Positions 35,783 through 45,557 of a stretch of DNA of 64,000 nucleotides are shown in pieces. The translations under genes and the position numbers were made by a program. Numbering within the stretch: the first letter of the stretch is position 1; every line of letters starts with the position of its first letter. The DNA is from Shewanella pealeana ATCC 700345 (GTDB lineage Bacteria > Pseudomonadota > Gammaproteobacteria > Enterobacterales > Shewanellaceae). The DNA lies in contig NC_009901.1 of the NCBI RefSeq assembly GCF_000018285.1, forward strand, positions 4,835,001 through 4,899,000. Direction: 5' to 3'. Below the pieces are notes generated by a model. The model was not told where the DNA came from. It saw only the letters and a program-made list of their open reading frames with translations, and did no database searches.

Positions 35783-36361
35783 TTACTGGTAAGAGTGCTC
35801 ACCATGCTGGTGCTCGGTCACGTCTTTAACGCCTGATAGTTCACCTGGGAACATATCAAGTAGTTGCTTCTCGATACCATCTTTTAGAGTTACATCAACC
35901 ATAGAGCAACCATTACAACCACCACCAAACTGCAATACTGCAATGCCGTCTTCAGTGATTTCAACTAGCATGATGTTACCACCATGGCTAGCAAGCTGTG
36001 GGTTAATTTCAGACTGGATAACATACTCGATACGCTCAGATAATGAAGCGTCATCAGACACTTTACGCATTTTAGCGTTAGGTGCCTTAAGCGTTAACTG
36101 AGAACCTAACTGATCGGTAACGAAGTCAATTGTCGCTTCTTCAAGGAAAGGAGCGCTTTTCTCATCAACCATGGCATTAAAGCCATTAAATTCGATCTCT
36201 GTGTCATCAGCTTCAACAGCGTCTGGTGGACAATATGATACGCCACACTCAGCCTGCGCAGTACCTGGGCTGATAACAAATACTCGAATGTGAGTTCCTT
36301 CAGGCTGATCTGATAACAATTTAACAAAATGCGCCTGAGCTGCTTCGGAAATGGTAATCAT
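35783..36361 (-). CDS. nfuA: Fe-S cluster carrier NfuA
   Basis: NfuA carries and delivers [4Fe-4S] clusters, especially under stress. The 192-aa protein has a degenerate A-type scaffold domain (residues 1-100) and the C-terminal Nfu domain with the cluster-binding CNGC motif (C149, C152). Length and cysteine positions match E. coli NfuA. The nfuA-comF-bioH group is conserved in gammaproteobacteria, although here the M14 peptidase gene is inserted between nfuA and comF. Confidence 0.96.
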   Translation of the reverse strand: MITISEAAQAHFVKLLSDQPEGTHIRVFVISPGTAQAECGVSYCPPDAVEADDTEIEFNGFNAMVDEKSAPFLEEATIDFVTDQLGSQLTLKAPNAKMRKVSDDASLSERIEYVIQSEINPQLASHGGNIMLVEITEDGIAVLQFGGGCNGCSMVDVTLKDGIEKQLLDMFPGELSGVKDVTEHQHGEHSYQ

Positions 36362-36559
36362 GAAAACATGCTCCGTCAGGGATAAACCTGAGTGTTTTAG
36401 TAAGAATTAACCCTATAATACTCTTACTCTGCATTCCTTTGTAGCCCCCAAGGCTCACAGATTAAGAATAAATAGCGATTGCGTCACAGTTTTTTATCTT
36501 CACCTAGAGTGGTTTTGTCGCCTCCGAGCTGTTAATTTAACCGCTATATTATAAATATA

Positions 36560-39112
36560 ATGAAAAACTCCATGCTCAGAATCTGTCTTGTTTTTTTGTG
36601 TGCTTTTTTGATCTCATCCTCCTTTTTTGCCGAAGCAAAGAAGACGCGTTTAACAGACAGCCCGCTCTATGGTGTCAACACCACTAGCCCCGAAGAGTTT
36701 TTAGGCTACCCACTCGGAGAGCGCTTACTTAGACACGACCAGATTAATTACTACCTCAAACAGATCGCCACACAAAACCCCAGAGTATCGCTAGAAAATA
36801 CAGGCCAAAGTCATGAGGCAAGGCAGCAGTTAACCGCCGTTATCACCTCGGTAAACAACCAGTCAAAGCTGGATGAAATCTTAGCTCAGAGACAGCAAGT
36901 CAAATATCTAGGTAAGCAAGGTGGACCACTAATTATCTGGCTTGCCTACTCGATTCATGGCGACGAGATCAGCGGCGCCCATAGCGCACTAAAGCTTAGC
37001 CATATGCTGGCCACCAGCGAAGATAAATGGGTTAAGGAGTTACTTGAGCAAGCAGTTGTACTCATCACCCCGAGCCAAAATCCCGATGGACTCGACCGAT
37101 TTTCAACTTGGGCCACTGGCTATGCCGGCAAAGTTGTTGTCAGCGACCCGAATCATAAGGAGCATAAACAGGGCTGGCCTACGGGTAGAAGTAACCATTA
37201 TTTTGCCGACCTTAATCGCGACTGGCTGTTTCTACGTCATCCCGAATCTCAAGGTCGTGTCGCCCTATTTCACCGCTGGCAGCCCCACTATGTGGGCGAC
37301 TTTCATGAGATGGGCCATAACTTCACTTACTTTTTCCAGCCCGGCGTCCCCGAACGCACCCATCCACTTACCCCAGCTGGCAACCAGAAGCTCACTGCAA
37401 AATTGGCCGCCTACCACCAAGCCGCGCTAGATGATAATAAGCAGAGTTACTTTAGCCGTCAGTTATTCGATGATTTCTTCTATGGCAAAGGCTCTACCTA
37501 TCCCGATATCAACGGTGCCATAGGGGTCTTGTTTGAACAGGCGAGCGCCCGCGGCCAACAACAGGACTCGGTCAATGGCATAGTGCACCTGCAAGAGGGC
37601 ATAGAGAATCAATATGCGACCTCAATCTCAAGCCTCAAAGGTGCCTTGGCGTTAAAGTCGGAACTAGAGCAATATCAGGCCGAATTTTTTAAGGGTAAGC
37701 ATCAGAAAGCGATGAAGAAAAAGCCTCGTCAGGCAGGGCTACTACTCACGACCAACAAGGATCCAAGCCGGATCCGAGCGCTCACAGAGCTGCTCAGCCA
37801 GCACAAAATAGAATATTACTACCTCACCAATAAACTCACTCAGTCTGGCATCGATTTTGGGGTCGATAGCAGTATTTTCATCCCCAACAAACAGGCACAG
37901 AGTGCGCTACTCGAGGCAATGTTTGACGACAGAAGCGAATTTGTCGATCCGACCTTTTACGATATCTCCACCTGGGATCTGCAACATGCATTCAATCTCA
38001 ACCTGCGTCGCAACGTTAAACTCGAACTCAGCGTACTCAGCCAAACACCAGCGGAATTTGTGCCTCCGAGTTGGAACAAGAATGCTGTCGCCCTACTCAT
38101 AGACTGGCGTGACAGCCAAGCAGCTTTATTGCTGCAGCAATTGCTCAAGCAAGAGATCAAGGTTAAATTTGCCGCCAAGCCGTTTAGCATATTGAGCACA
38201 AATGGCGAGATAGACTTTGCTGCTGGTACTCTGCAAGTGCCGCTAAAGCAAGATAACATCTCGGCAAGCGAGATAGGCCAGCGCGTGCAACAATTAGCGC
38301 AACAGTTTAAGGTGAATGTTATCGCGGCTAATACCAGCGCCGCTAGCAAAGGCATAGATCTAGGCAGCCCTGACTTTAACCTGATAAAGCCTATTCGCCC
38401 TCTCATCGTAAGCGGTAAAGGCACCTCTGTTTCCGAGGTCGGCCAGCTATGGTATTACTTAGATAACACCTTAGGCGTCGCCACCACTCTGGTCGATAGC
38501 AAGGATCTCACGTCGATAACATTAGCCGATTACAGTCATGTGCTACTAGCCGATGGCAACTACAAAACCTTAAGCGATCGTTTTGCCCGTAAGCTGGGTC
38601 AGTTTACCTCTGAAGGTGGTGTGGTCATTGCACAAAAACGCGCACTGAACTGGCTAAGTGATTCCAACTTACTTAAAACCGATCCCCGCAGTGAGCGATT
38701 CTATAAGCAGCTGTTTGATGCCGATGGTCTCTCGTTCGAGCAGAAATCAAATTTCAGTGCCAAACAACAGATAGGTGGCGCAATCGTCGAACTGAAACTC
38801 GATACTAGCCATCCCATCAGCTTTGGCCTCAACGGCGATCGTCTGCCAGTGATGAAAAATAAGGTATTGGGCTTCTCACAAACCACCAAAGCCTTTTCTG
38901 TCGCGGCAAACTACGCCTCTGAGCCGCTACTAAGCGGCTACCTTGCTAAGGAATACCAGAATAGCTTCAGTGATTCACCGGCGATTATCGTCGAGTCACG
39001 TAACAAGGGCGCCATCGTGGCACTAGCCGATAATCTGCTGTTTAGAAATATTTGGCTTGGCTCTGAGAAAGCTTATGCCAATGCGCTTTACTTCATTCCA
39101 GCGCTGCACTAA
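36560..39112 (+). CDS. Exported M14-family zinc carboxypeptidase
   Basis: An 850-aa secreted metallopeptidase. A signal peptide (about residues 1-26, ending AEA) is followed by the M14 catalytic domain with the zinc pair in SIHGDEISGAH, the substrate-binding segment SQNPDGLDRF, and NRDWLFLRHPESQG; FHEMGHNFTYFF supplies further His residues. The C-terminal half (about 380-850) has no motif I recognise and includes a segment like a glutamine-amidotransferase fold (VVIAQKRALNWL). Similar large M14 proteins are common in marine gammaproteobacteria, which degrade peptides outside the cell. Confidence 0.85.
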   Translation: MKNSMLRICLVFLCAFLISSSFFAEAKKTRLTDSPLYGVNTTSPEEFLGYPLGERLLRHDQINYYLKQIATQNPRVSLENTGQSHEARQQLTAVITSVNNQSKLDEILAQRQQVKYLGKQGGPLIIWLAYSIHGDEISGAHSALKLSHMLATSEDKWVKELLEQAVVLITPSQNPDGLDRFSTWATGYAGKVVVSDPNHKEHKQGWPTGRSNHYFADLNRDWLFLRHPESQGRVALFHRWQPHYVGDFHEMGHNFTYFFQPGVPERTHPLTPAGNQKLTAKLAAYHQAALDDNKQSYFSRQLFDDFFYGKGSTYPDINGAIGVLFEQASARGQQQDSVNGIVHLQEGIENQYATSISSLKGALALKSELEQYQAEFFKGKHQKAMKKKPRQAGLLLTTNKDPSRIRALTELLSQHKIEYYYLTNKLTQSGIDFGVDSSIFIPNKQAQSALLEAMFDDRSEFVDPTFYDISTWDLQHAFNLNLRRNVKLELSVLSQTPAEFVPPSWNKNAVALLIDWRDSQAALLLQQLLKQEIKVKFAAKPFSILSTNGEIDFAAGTLQVPLKQDNISASEIGQRVQQLAQQFKVNVIAANTSAASKGIDLGSPDFNLIKPIRPLIVSGKGTSVSEVGQLWYYLDNTLGVATTLVDSKDLTSITLADYSHVLLADGNYKTLSDRFARKLGQFTSEGGVVIAQKRALNWLSDSNLLKTDPRSERFYKQLFDADGLSFEQKSNFSAKQQIGGAIVELKLDTSHPISFGLNGDRLPVMKNKVLGFSQTTKAFSVAANYASEPLLSGYLAKEYQNSFSDSPAIIVESRNKGAIVALADNLLFRNIWLGSEKAYANALYFIPALH

Positions 39113-39146
39113 TAGCCCCTTAACTGTCACTCGATAGCTATAGCAT

Positions 39147-39896
39147 TTAGCGGCGCCCCGGTGCCTCGGCTCTAGCCAGGCACCAAACTTGAACCTGAGT
39201 GTGCTTTCGCTGCAATAATTTCGCGATCTCCTCTACCGTCGTGCCCGTGGTCACCACATCATCGATCAGCGCTACCCGCTGCCAGTTAAACTCAGGTGAA
39301 AGCTCAAAGGCGCCTTTAAGGTTTTTACGCCGTAACCTACCCGACAATCCCGCTTGCGGCTGAGTCTCTTTCATCCTAAACAGCATATTATCGACCAGTG
39401 GTATATCGAGTCGCTTAGACAGTGCCTTAGCGATTAGCCAAGCCTGATTAAAGCCCCGTTGCCGCAGCCTGCTCTTATGTAGCGGCACGGCAATCAACGC
39501 CTGTGGCAGCTGGATAAAGCCTAAATATTCTAGATAGAGGATCCGCTGAACCAGCGCGTCCACCAGCACATCGATCACCGCAAATTGCGCCTGATACTTA
39601 ACCTGTCCGACCCAGTGACCTAGGCCATGGTGATAACTGCAGGGAGCGATAACGGTTAATGGCGTCGATGCCATGCAATGACCGCAGAAAGCCATGCTTA
39701 TTAGCATCTCACCGCCACAGCCCAAACAGATGGGCGTTTGATAACGGCAAGCATGCAGGCAAACGGAACAGATCCCACGATTAACCGAATCAATATGTTG
39801 ATGGCACAATAAACAGCGATTGGGTAAAATTGCCGATAACCACCGAGTCCAAGGTGTTTTGCTAATAATGAAATCCTTTTCATTGTTAAGTTTCAA
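39147..39896 (-). CDS. ComF/GntX-family phosphoribosyltransferase-fold protein
   Basis: ComF-type proteins take part in DNA uptake and use; in E. coli the neighbour of bioH is gntX (yhgH). The 249-aa protein has an N-terminal Zn-finger-like region (CLLCHQHIDSVNRGICSVCLHAC, CLGCGGEM, CGHC) and a C-terminal PRTase domain with the PRPP loop ALIDDVVTTGTTVEE. It is divergent from bioH with only a 21-bp gap, so the promoters overlap. Confidence 0.88.
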   Translation of the reverse strand: MKLNNEKDFIISKTPWTRWLSAILPNRCLLCHQHIDSVNRGICSVCLHACRYQTPICLGCGGEMLISMAFCGHCMASTPLTVIAPCSYHHGLGHWVGQVKYQAQFAVIDVLVDALVQRILYLEYLGFIQLPQALIAVPLHKSRLRQRGFNQAWLIAKALSKRLDIPLVDNMLFRMKETQPQAGLSGRLRRKNLKGAFELSPEFNWQRVALIDDVVTTGTTVEEIAKLLQRKHTQVQVWCLARAEAPGRR

Positions 39897-39917
39897 CGTT
39901 AACCCATGAGGCCCAAA

Positions 39918-40685
39918 ATGAGTCAGAGCCAGCTACATATCGAATCTATCGGTCAAGGGCCCGATGTTGTAATGCTTCATGGTTGGGGGGTTAACAGCGC
40001 CGTATTTACTCCACTGCAGGGCGCATTAGCCAAGTATAGGGTTCACTTCGTCGATCTGCCGGGATTTGGCCATAGCCCAGCGGTCAATGGCGATATCTAC
40101 GACTGGCTAAACGCCATCTTAGAAGCGGTTCCTGAGCAAGCGATCTGGACTGGCTGGTCACTCGGCGGACTCATTGCTACATTAGCCGCCATCCATCATC
40201 CGCAGCGTGTGTCGGCGCTATGCACCATAGCCTCATCGCCTTGCTTTATGGCGGGTGAAGACTGGCCGGGGATCCCGGAAAAGGTATTGAGCCAATTCGC
40301 CCAACAGCTGACTCAAGATCTCGATAAGACCATCGAACGCTTTCTTGCTATCCAAGCCATGGGTAGCGAAACCGCCAAGGGCGATATCAAACAATTACGT
40401 GAGTTAGTGCTTACTAAACCTCAGGCTCAACAGACAGCTCTGGCCCAAGGATTAGCGATGCTTGAACGGGTCGACTTACGTGCCGAGTTATCTCAAATCA
40501 ACCAACCTTGGCTAAGAGTCTGGGGACGATTAGATGGGTTAGTGCCGCGCAGAATGATAAAAGCCATGCCACAGCTGCCGCAAAGCCAAGACCTATTACT
40601 TCACAAGGCCTCTCACGCGCCGTTTATTAGCCACCAGCAAGAGTTTCTCGACGGCTTCAATCTATGGCTCGACGAGCAAGTCTAG
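39918..40685 (+). CDS. bioH: BioH, pimeloyl-ACP methyl ester carboxylesterase
   Basis: BioH removes the methyl group from pimeloyl-ACP methyl ester, freeing pimeloyl-ACP for biotin synthesis. The 255-aa alpha/beta hydrolase has HGWGVNSAVF (oxyanion region), nucleophile elbow GWSLGG, Asp in WGRLDGLVP and catalytic His in SHAPFISH. The ATG at 39918 has GAGG 6 bp upstream, which lies inside codons 1-2 of an earlier ATG at 39906, so the later start is preferred. Confidence 0.93.
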   Translation: MSQSQLHIESIGQGPDVVMLHGWGVNSAVFTPLQGALAKYRVHFVDLPGFGHSPAVNGDIYDWLNAILEAVPEQAIWTGWSLGGLIATLAAIHHPQRVSALCTIASSPCFMAGEDWPGIPEKVLSQFAQQLTQDLDKTIERFLAIQAMGSETAKGDIKQLRELVLTKPQAQQTALAQGLAMLERVDLRAELSQINQPWLRVWGRLDGLVPRRMIKAMPQLPQSQDLLLHKASHAPFISHQQEFLDGFNLWLDEQV

Positions 40686-40807
40686 TTAAAACAACAAATT
40701 TGTTATTCTAAATTTGCTCAATCTAAAGCTAACCAGTCTAAATAGTTAGCTTTATTTTTCGCCTGCGATTGGTTAATATTTAAACATAACTTTTCGCGGG
40801 TAATTTT

Positions 40808-41305
40808 ATGTTAGTGGTGACCAACTATCCCAACGTGCCGATTGCAACATCTAATGCTGCAACCGATTCTGCGCGCACAGATAGCCAGCAGCGCCCGCCT
40901 ATTATTCCTCCGCAGCAGCCAACCAAAGGCCATGAAGAGCGTGCCTTTAATCCACAGCATGAGCGCACGGCCGATCAAACTCAGACCCAAGCTAAGCTGC
41001 GCGATTCGGTGCAAAACAAACAGCAAGGTCAGTCTCAACAACAAGAGCAATCAGGCCAAGAAAAGCAGAAACAGAGTAACGCACTCAACTTAAAACAGCT
41101 TCTTAGCCAGCGTGGTCCACTCAAGCGCAGCGATATAAAAATCCCCGAGCAAGCCGTTGCCAGTCCGGAAGTAAAAAGTGACAGCAAGCTAAGCTTGCCC
41201 AATGAAACGCTACAGTTTTATCAAGCGTTTGGCGTCCGAATTGAAGCGTTTTACCATCAGCGCACTAAGCCTGATAGCCCGTCAGACTTTTTAGCAACCG
41301 CATAA
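40808..41305 (+). CDS. Conserved low-complexity hypothetical protein
   Basis: A 165-residue soluble protein without signal or TM segments. Residues 20-90 are Gln/Thr/Pro/Lys-rich and probably disordered (QQQGQSQQQEQSGQEKQKQ type). The C-terminus (LSLPNETLQFYQAFGVRIEAFYHQR) looks folded and may be the conserved part. A good terminator follows. Genes of this type sit between bioH and tex in Shewanella; no function is known to me. Confidence 0.6.
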   Translation: MLVVTNYPNVPIATSNAATDSARTDSQQRPPIIPPQQPTKGHEERAFNPQHERTADQTQTQAKLRDSVQNKQQGQSQQQEQSGQEKQKQSNALNLKQLLSQRGPLKRSDIKIPEQAVASPEVKSDSKLSLPNETLQFYQAFGVRIEAFYHQRTKPDSPSDFLATA

Positions 41306-41337
41306 AAAAACCGACAAACTCAGTTGTCGGTTTTTTT
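41304..41337. terminator. Bidirectional terminator between the hypothetical gene and tex
   Basis: A 14-bp stem formed by seven A residues plus CCGACAA and its complement TTGTCGG plus seven T residues, loop ACTCAG. Confidence 0.9.
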
Positions 41338-41361
41338 GTATCGCGATTTTCGCTTTATCGA

Positions 41362-43710
41362 TTACTTCTTCAGTTTAGCGAACGCATCGGCAAAGGCATT
41401 ACCCATAGCGGCATTAGCCTGCTGCTTAGGTTTGTGAGTCTTTTGCTGGCCACGCTGCTGATTAGCGCCTTTATTAGGGGCACCTTTGTTTTGGTGGTTT
41501 GCTGGACGCGGCGCACTCTTAGGTGCATCGCCAGCCTTATCATCGAGGCGCATACTTAGGCCGATACGGCGACGTTCTGCATCAACTTCCATGACCTTAA
41601 CTTTAACGATATCACCGGCTTTAACCACCTTGTGCGGATCGTCAATAAACTTGTCGGTCATCGATGAGATATGGACTAAACCATCTTGATGCACGCCCAC
41701 ATCGACGAAAGCACCGAAGTTAGTCACGTTAGTTACCACACCTTCTAAGATCATATCCAGTTTAAGGTCTTTGATCTCTTCAACGCCCTCTTTAAAAGTG
41801 GCGGTTTTAAATTCACCACGAGGATCGCGTCCCGGCTTATCCAGCTCGGCGAGAATATCTGTCACTGTGGGCAGACCAAATTCACTGGTGATAAAATCTT
41901 TGGCTTCTAGCGCCTTAAGTAGCTCTGAGTTACCGATTAGCTCGGCAACCGACACACCTTTAGCCGCTGCAATCGACTCAACTAATGAGTAGGCCTCTGG
42001 ATGCACCGAAGAGCCGTCGAGTGGGTTATCCCCTTCACTAATACGTAAGAAGCCCGCTGCCTGCTCATAGGCTTTAGGCCCAAGGCGTGCCACTTTAAGC
42101 AGCGCTTTACGGTTGTTGAAACGGCCTTGCTCGTCACGATGGGTCACAATGTTACGTGCCAAGGTTTTATTAAGACCCGCAACCTGAGCCAGCAACGCAG
42201 CAGATGCCATATTCACATCTACGCCTACGCCATTCACACAGTCTTCGACAACCGCTTCTAGCGAGCTTGATAACTGACTCTGGCTTACATCGTGTTGATA
42301 CTGACCCACACCAATCGCCTTTGGCTCAATCTTCACTAGCTCGGCTAATGGATCTTGCAGACGACGAGCAATCGATACCGCGCCGCGGATCGAAACATCG
42401 ATATTCGGGAACTCTTCCGAGGCTAGCTCAGATGCTGAATACACTGAAGCGCCCGCTTCGCTGACCATAATCTTAGTCAGTCTAGGTAGCTCAGCCTTTA
42501 CTTGGCTGATCAGATCGGCAGCTAGTTTATCGGTTTCACGTGAGGCTGTACCGTTACCGATAGCAATCAACTCAACCTTATGCATCTTCACAAGGTTAGC
42601 TAAGGTTCTTACCGACTTATCCCACTGGTTTTGTGGGGCATGCGGGAAGATAGTCGTGTGTGCCATCAACTTGCCGGTGTCGTTGACGATAGCGACTTTC
42701 ACACCTGAGCGAAGACCCGGATCTAAACCTAGGGTCGCTTTAGCACCGGCAGGAGCTGCCATCAATAGATCGCCTAAGTTGCGGGCAAAAACCTTAATTG
42801 CTTCTTGCTCAGCGGTATCACGCATGCGACCAAGAAACTCAGTTTCCATTTGCAGGGCGATTTTAACTTTCCACGTTGCCGCAACAACGGTCTTTAACCA
42901 TGTATCAACGGCGCTATCTGTTAAGCCTAACTTAAAGTGCTCGATAATAATCACTTCACAGTAACTAGCTTGCTTAGGCTCTTGATGCGGATCGGCATTG
43001 ATATTGAGGCTTAACATGCCTTCATTACGTCCGCGTAGCATGGCAAGTGCACGGTGAGATGGCACTTTAGTCAGCTTTTCAGAGTGCTCGAAGTAATCTC
43101 TAAACTTAGCGCCCTCTTTCTCTTTACCTTTAACCATGCGGCTTTCAAACACAGCATTTTGTTCTACTTGTACGCGAATTTTTTGCAGTAATTCGGCATC
43201 TTCAGCAAAACGCTCCATCAAGATAAAGCGTGCACCATCGAGTACCGCCTTAGCATCGGCAAAGCCGGCCTCGGCATTGATATATTCGCTAGCAACCGCT
43301 TCGCAATCTACCTGTCGGTTTGCCAACAGGTAGTCAGCCAAAGGCTCGATCCCCGCTTCAATGGCGATAAGGCCCTTGGTACGGCGTTTTGGCTTGTAAG
43401 GTAAATAGAGATCTTCTAGACGCGTCTTACTATCTGCTGCATTGATTGCCGCTTGCAACTCAGGTGTTAACTTACTCTGGGCTTCGATGCTCGATAAAAT
43501 CACGTTACGACGATCATTCAGATCACGTAGATAACCTAAACGGCTGTATAGAGTACGCAATTGCGCATCATCTAAGCCACCAGTGGCTTCTTTACGGTAA
43601 CGTGCGATAAACGGCACTGTTGCGCCATCGTCGAGTAATGAAATGGTATCGATAACTTGTTGCTGACGAACGTTCAGTTCTTCAGCGATGAGCTGTGCAA
43701 TATTTTGCAT
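41362..43710 (-). CDS. tex: Tex, S1-domain RNA-binding transcription accessory protein
   Basis: Tex (YhgF) binds nucleic acids and influences transcription; precise role unclear. From the start [14 protein letters not shown] the protein is 782 aa, near the usual 770-785. Domains in order: N-terminal Tex helices, a YqgF/RNase H-like domain ([18 protein letters not shown]), helix-hairpin-helix units ([26 protein letters not shown]), and an S1 domain ([30 protein letters not shown]) near residue 650. A basic Lys/Gln-rich tail follows. An in-frame ATG at 43773 adds 21 residues unlike the family. Confidence 0.95.
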   Translation of the reverse strand: MQNIAQLIAEELNVRQQQVIDTISLLDDGATVPFIARYRKEATGGLDDAQLRTLYSRLGYLRDLNDRRNVILSSIEAQSKLTPELQAAINAADSKTRLEDLYLPYKPKRRTKGLIAIEAGIEPLADYLLANRQVDCEAVASEYINAEAGFADAKAVLDGARFILMERFAEDAELLQKIRVQVEQNAVFESRMVKGKEKEGAKFRDYFEHSEKLTKVPSHRALAMLRGRNEGMLSLNINADPHQEPKQASYCEVIIIEHFKLGLTDSAVDTWLKTVVAATWKVKIALQMETEFLGRMRDTAEQEAIKVFARNLGDLLMAAPAGAKATLGLDPGLRSGVKVAIVNDTGKLMAHTTIFPHAPQNQWDKSVRTLANLVKMHKVELIAIGNGTASRETDKLAADLISQVKAELPRLTKIMVSEAGASVYSASELASEEFPNIDVSIRGAVSIARRLQDPLAELVKIEPKAIGVGQYQHDVSQSQLSSSLEAVVEDCVNGVGVDVNMASAALLAQVAGLNKTLARNIVTHRDEQGRFNNRKALLKVARLGPKAYEQAAGFLRISEGDNPLDGSSVHPEAYSLVESIAAAKGVSVAELIGNSELLKALEAKDFITSEFGLPTVTDILAELDKPGRDPRGEFKTATFKEGVEEIKDLKLDMILEGVVTNVTNFGAFVDVGVHQDGLVHISSMTDKFIDDPHKVVKAGDIVKVKVMEVDAERRRIGLSMRLDDKAGDAPKSAPRPANHQNKGAPNKGANQQRGQQKTHKPKQQANAAMGNAFADAFAKLKK

Positions 43711-43863
43711 AAGATAGAGGTCGAGCCTAGTTGATAAAGGGGATTTTGCCAAAGATACCACAGCCCATGGCATTGGTTAATGCTAATACTGCGACAAATA
43801 GTGCAATTGAGCACTGAAACCCACTAAGGTATTAGTGGGTCAATCTCATTCGGTGTTATTTGA

Positions 43864-44343
43864 CTATTCAAAGCCTTGATATGAGATGCGATTGATATAC
43901 CAAACCTGCTCACCTGTCGGCGTCTTGATCACGGCTTCATCATCGACCTCTTTCTTCAACAAACCACGGGCCATTGGCGAGTCGATGGAGATATAGTCCT
44001 TACGACCAAAGATCTCATCATATCCGACAATCTTAAACGCTAGCTTGTTGCCATCATCATTCTCGATTTCAACCCAGGCGCCAAAAAACACCTTGCCCTC
44101 TTGTGCTGGCGAATAGTCGACAACTTGTACATTTTCTAGGGTTTTACGTAGATAACGTACTCTGCGGTCTATTTCACGCAGCTTTCGCTTGTTGAAGGTA
44201 TAGTCGGCATTCTCACTTCTGTCACCTAAGCTCGCAGCCCAGCTTACAATTTTGGTGATTTCAGGGCGATGTTCACGCCAAAGATAGTTCAACTCTTTTT
44301 GCAGTTTCTCGAAACCTTCACGAGTGACGATTGCGGTTCTCAT
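43864..44343 (-). CDS. greB: Transcription elongation factor GreB
   Basis: GreB enters the RNA polymerase secondary channel and stimulates cleavage of backtracked RNA. The 159-aa protein has the N-terminal coiled coil with acidic tip (SLGDRSENADYTFNKRKLREIDRRVRYLRKTL) and the C-terminal FKBP-like domain (VGYDEIFGRKDYISIDSPMARGLL). DRSENADYTFNKR is the GreB form of the tip. Divergent from ompR, as in E. coli. Confidence 0.96.
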   Translation of the reverse strand: MRTAIVTREGFEKLQKELNYLWREHRPEITKIVSWAASLGDRSENADYTFNKRKLREIDRRVRYLRKTLENVQVVDYSPAQEGKVFFGAWVEIENDDGNKLAFKIVGYDEIFGRKDYISIDSPMARGLLKKEVDDEAVIKTPTGEQVWYINRISYQGFE

Positions 44344-44681
44344 AGCTTCTACTTTTTAAAGGGGGGAGTAACAGTTCATGGGCAAAAATAATAGCATAAA
44401 TCCAGCAAAGCTTAGCTAGAGGTATTGAGCTTATCGAGCCAATAGCTAGCTATGTCAATTTACTTACAATTTAAACTTGCTGACAAAGAAGCATTAAATA
44501 CGCTTATATTCAAAAACTTAGACCAAGCATGCTTATGTTTAAGATCAGGCTTAGTGGCATTAGCAAAAATGCCTGCTAGTCATTAACATATTAAAACAGC
44601 TATATTAGAATGAATCACATTCAATATCAGCTATTTGCCTACTAATACAGAGTTGGCCGCCGAGTTAAAAGGACCTTAAGC
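44344..44681. promoter_or_regulatory. greB-ompR divergent intergenic region
   Basis: About 338 bp, AT-rich, no gene seen. A small dyad TGAATCACATTCA lies at 44611-44623, 59 bp before the ompR ATG; its meaning is unknown. Confidence 0.35.
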
Positions 44682-45407
44682 ATGGGACACGAAACCTCAA
44701 AAATTCTCGTCGTCGACGATGATATGAGACTACGCGCATTACTAGAACGTTACTTGATGGAGCAAGGTTATCAAGTGCGTAGCGCCGCCAATGCAGAACA
44801 GATGGATCGCCTACTCGAGCGAGAAAACTTCCACCTGTTAGTACTCGATCTAATGCTTCCCGGTGAAGACGGCCTGTCTATCTGTCGCCGACTTCGTCAA
44901 ACTGGCAACCCAATTCCTATCGTGATGTTGACCGCAAAAGGCGACGAAGTAGATAGAATCATCGGCCTAGAGTTAGGTGCCGATGACTACTTGCCAAAGC
45001 CCTTTAATCCACGAGAGCTATTAGCCCGCATTAAAGCCGTTATGCGTCGTCAAACCCCCGAGGTGCCAGGTGCTCCAACCCAGCAAGAAGAAGAGATCAC
45101 CTTTGGTGAATACTCTCTAAACCTTGCGACCCGTGAAATGCATCATGGCGAAGAGAGCATCGCACTGACTAGCGGCGAATTTGCCGTGCTTAAAGTGCTT
45201 GTCAGCCATCCAAGAGAGCCCCTTTCACGTGACAAGCTGATGAATCTGGCACGTGGCCGCGATTACTCGGCACTAGAGCGATCAATTGACGTGCAAGTTT
45301 CACGTCTGCGTCGACTCATTGAAAAAGATGCTGCCAACCCGCGCTACATTCAGACTGTGTGGGGCTTAGGTTATGTATTTGTGCCAGATGGCCAGTCACG
45401 CAAATAA
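44682..45407 (+). CDS. ompR: OmpR, osmoregulatory response regulator
   Basis: OmpR is phosphorylated by EnvZ and controls porin and other envelope genes. The 241-aa protein has a receiver domain (ILVVDDDMRLRALLERYL; phospho-acceptor Asp in LLVLDLMLPGEDG; Lys in DYLPKPFNPRELLARIKAV) and a C-terminal winged helix (LTSGEFAVLKVLVSHPREPLSRDKLMNLARGRDYSALERSIDVQVSRLRRLIE) that is highly like E. coli OmpR. An AAGGACC site lies upstream. Confidence 0.97.
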   Translation: MGHETSKILVVDDDMRLRALLERYLMEQGYQVRSAANAEQMDRLLERENFHLLVLDLMLPGEDGLSICRRLRQTGNPIPIVMLTAKGDEVDRIIGLELGADDYLPKPFNPRELLARIKAVMRRQTPEVPGAPTQQEEEITFGEYSLNLATREMHHGEESIALTSGEFAVLKVLVSHPREPLSRDKLMNLARGRDYSALERSIDVQVSRLRRLIEKDAANPRYIQTVWGLGYVFVPDGQSRK

Positions 45408-45423
45408 CTCGGCAACAATAATT

Positions 45424-45493
45424 AAGTGATAATGACTAAGTGATAATGACTAAGAGATAATGACTAAGTGACAATGACTAAGTGACAATAGTT
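45424..45493 (+). repeat. Minisatellite, five 14-bp units between ompR and envZ
   Basis: Five tandem units of AAGTGATAATGACT and variants start at 45424, 45438, 45452, 45466 and 45480. The 14-bp period shows it is not maintained as coding sequence. It leads straight into the 34-bp duplication covering the envZ start. Confidence 0.9.
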
Positions 45494-45557
45494 AAGTGAC
45501 TATAAACAAACGATGGTGGCAATAGTTAAGTGGCTATAAATAAACGATGGTGGCAAC
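45490..45557 (+). repeat. 34-bp tandem duplication of the envZ start site
   Basis: Copies at 45490-45523 and 45524-45557 differ at three positions. Each holds a GTG followed by codons for (T/A)INKRWWQ. In the first copy a TAG follows at once, giving a 9-codon mini-ORF (45496-45525); the second copy reads on into envZ. Confidence 0.85.

Noticed and set aside
45424..45493. 14-bp repeats considered as plasmid-type iterons or a replication origin
   Set aside because: They sit between ompR and envZ with no replication gene or DnaA-box cluster; a slippage-type minisatellite is simpler.
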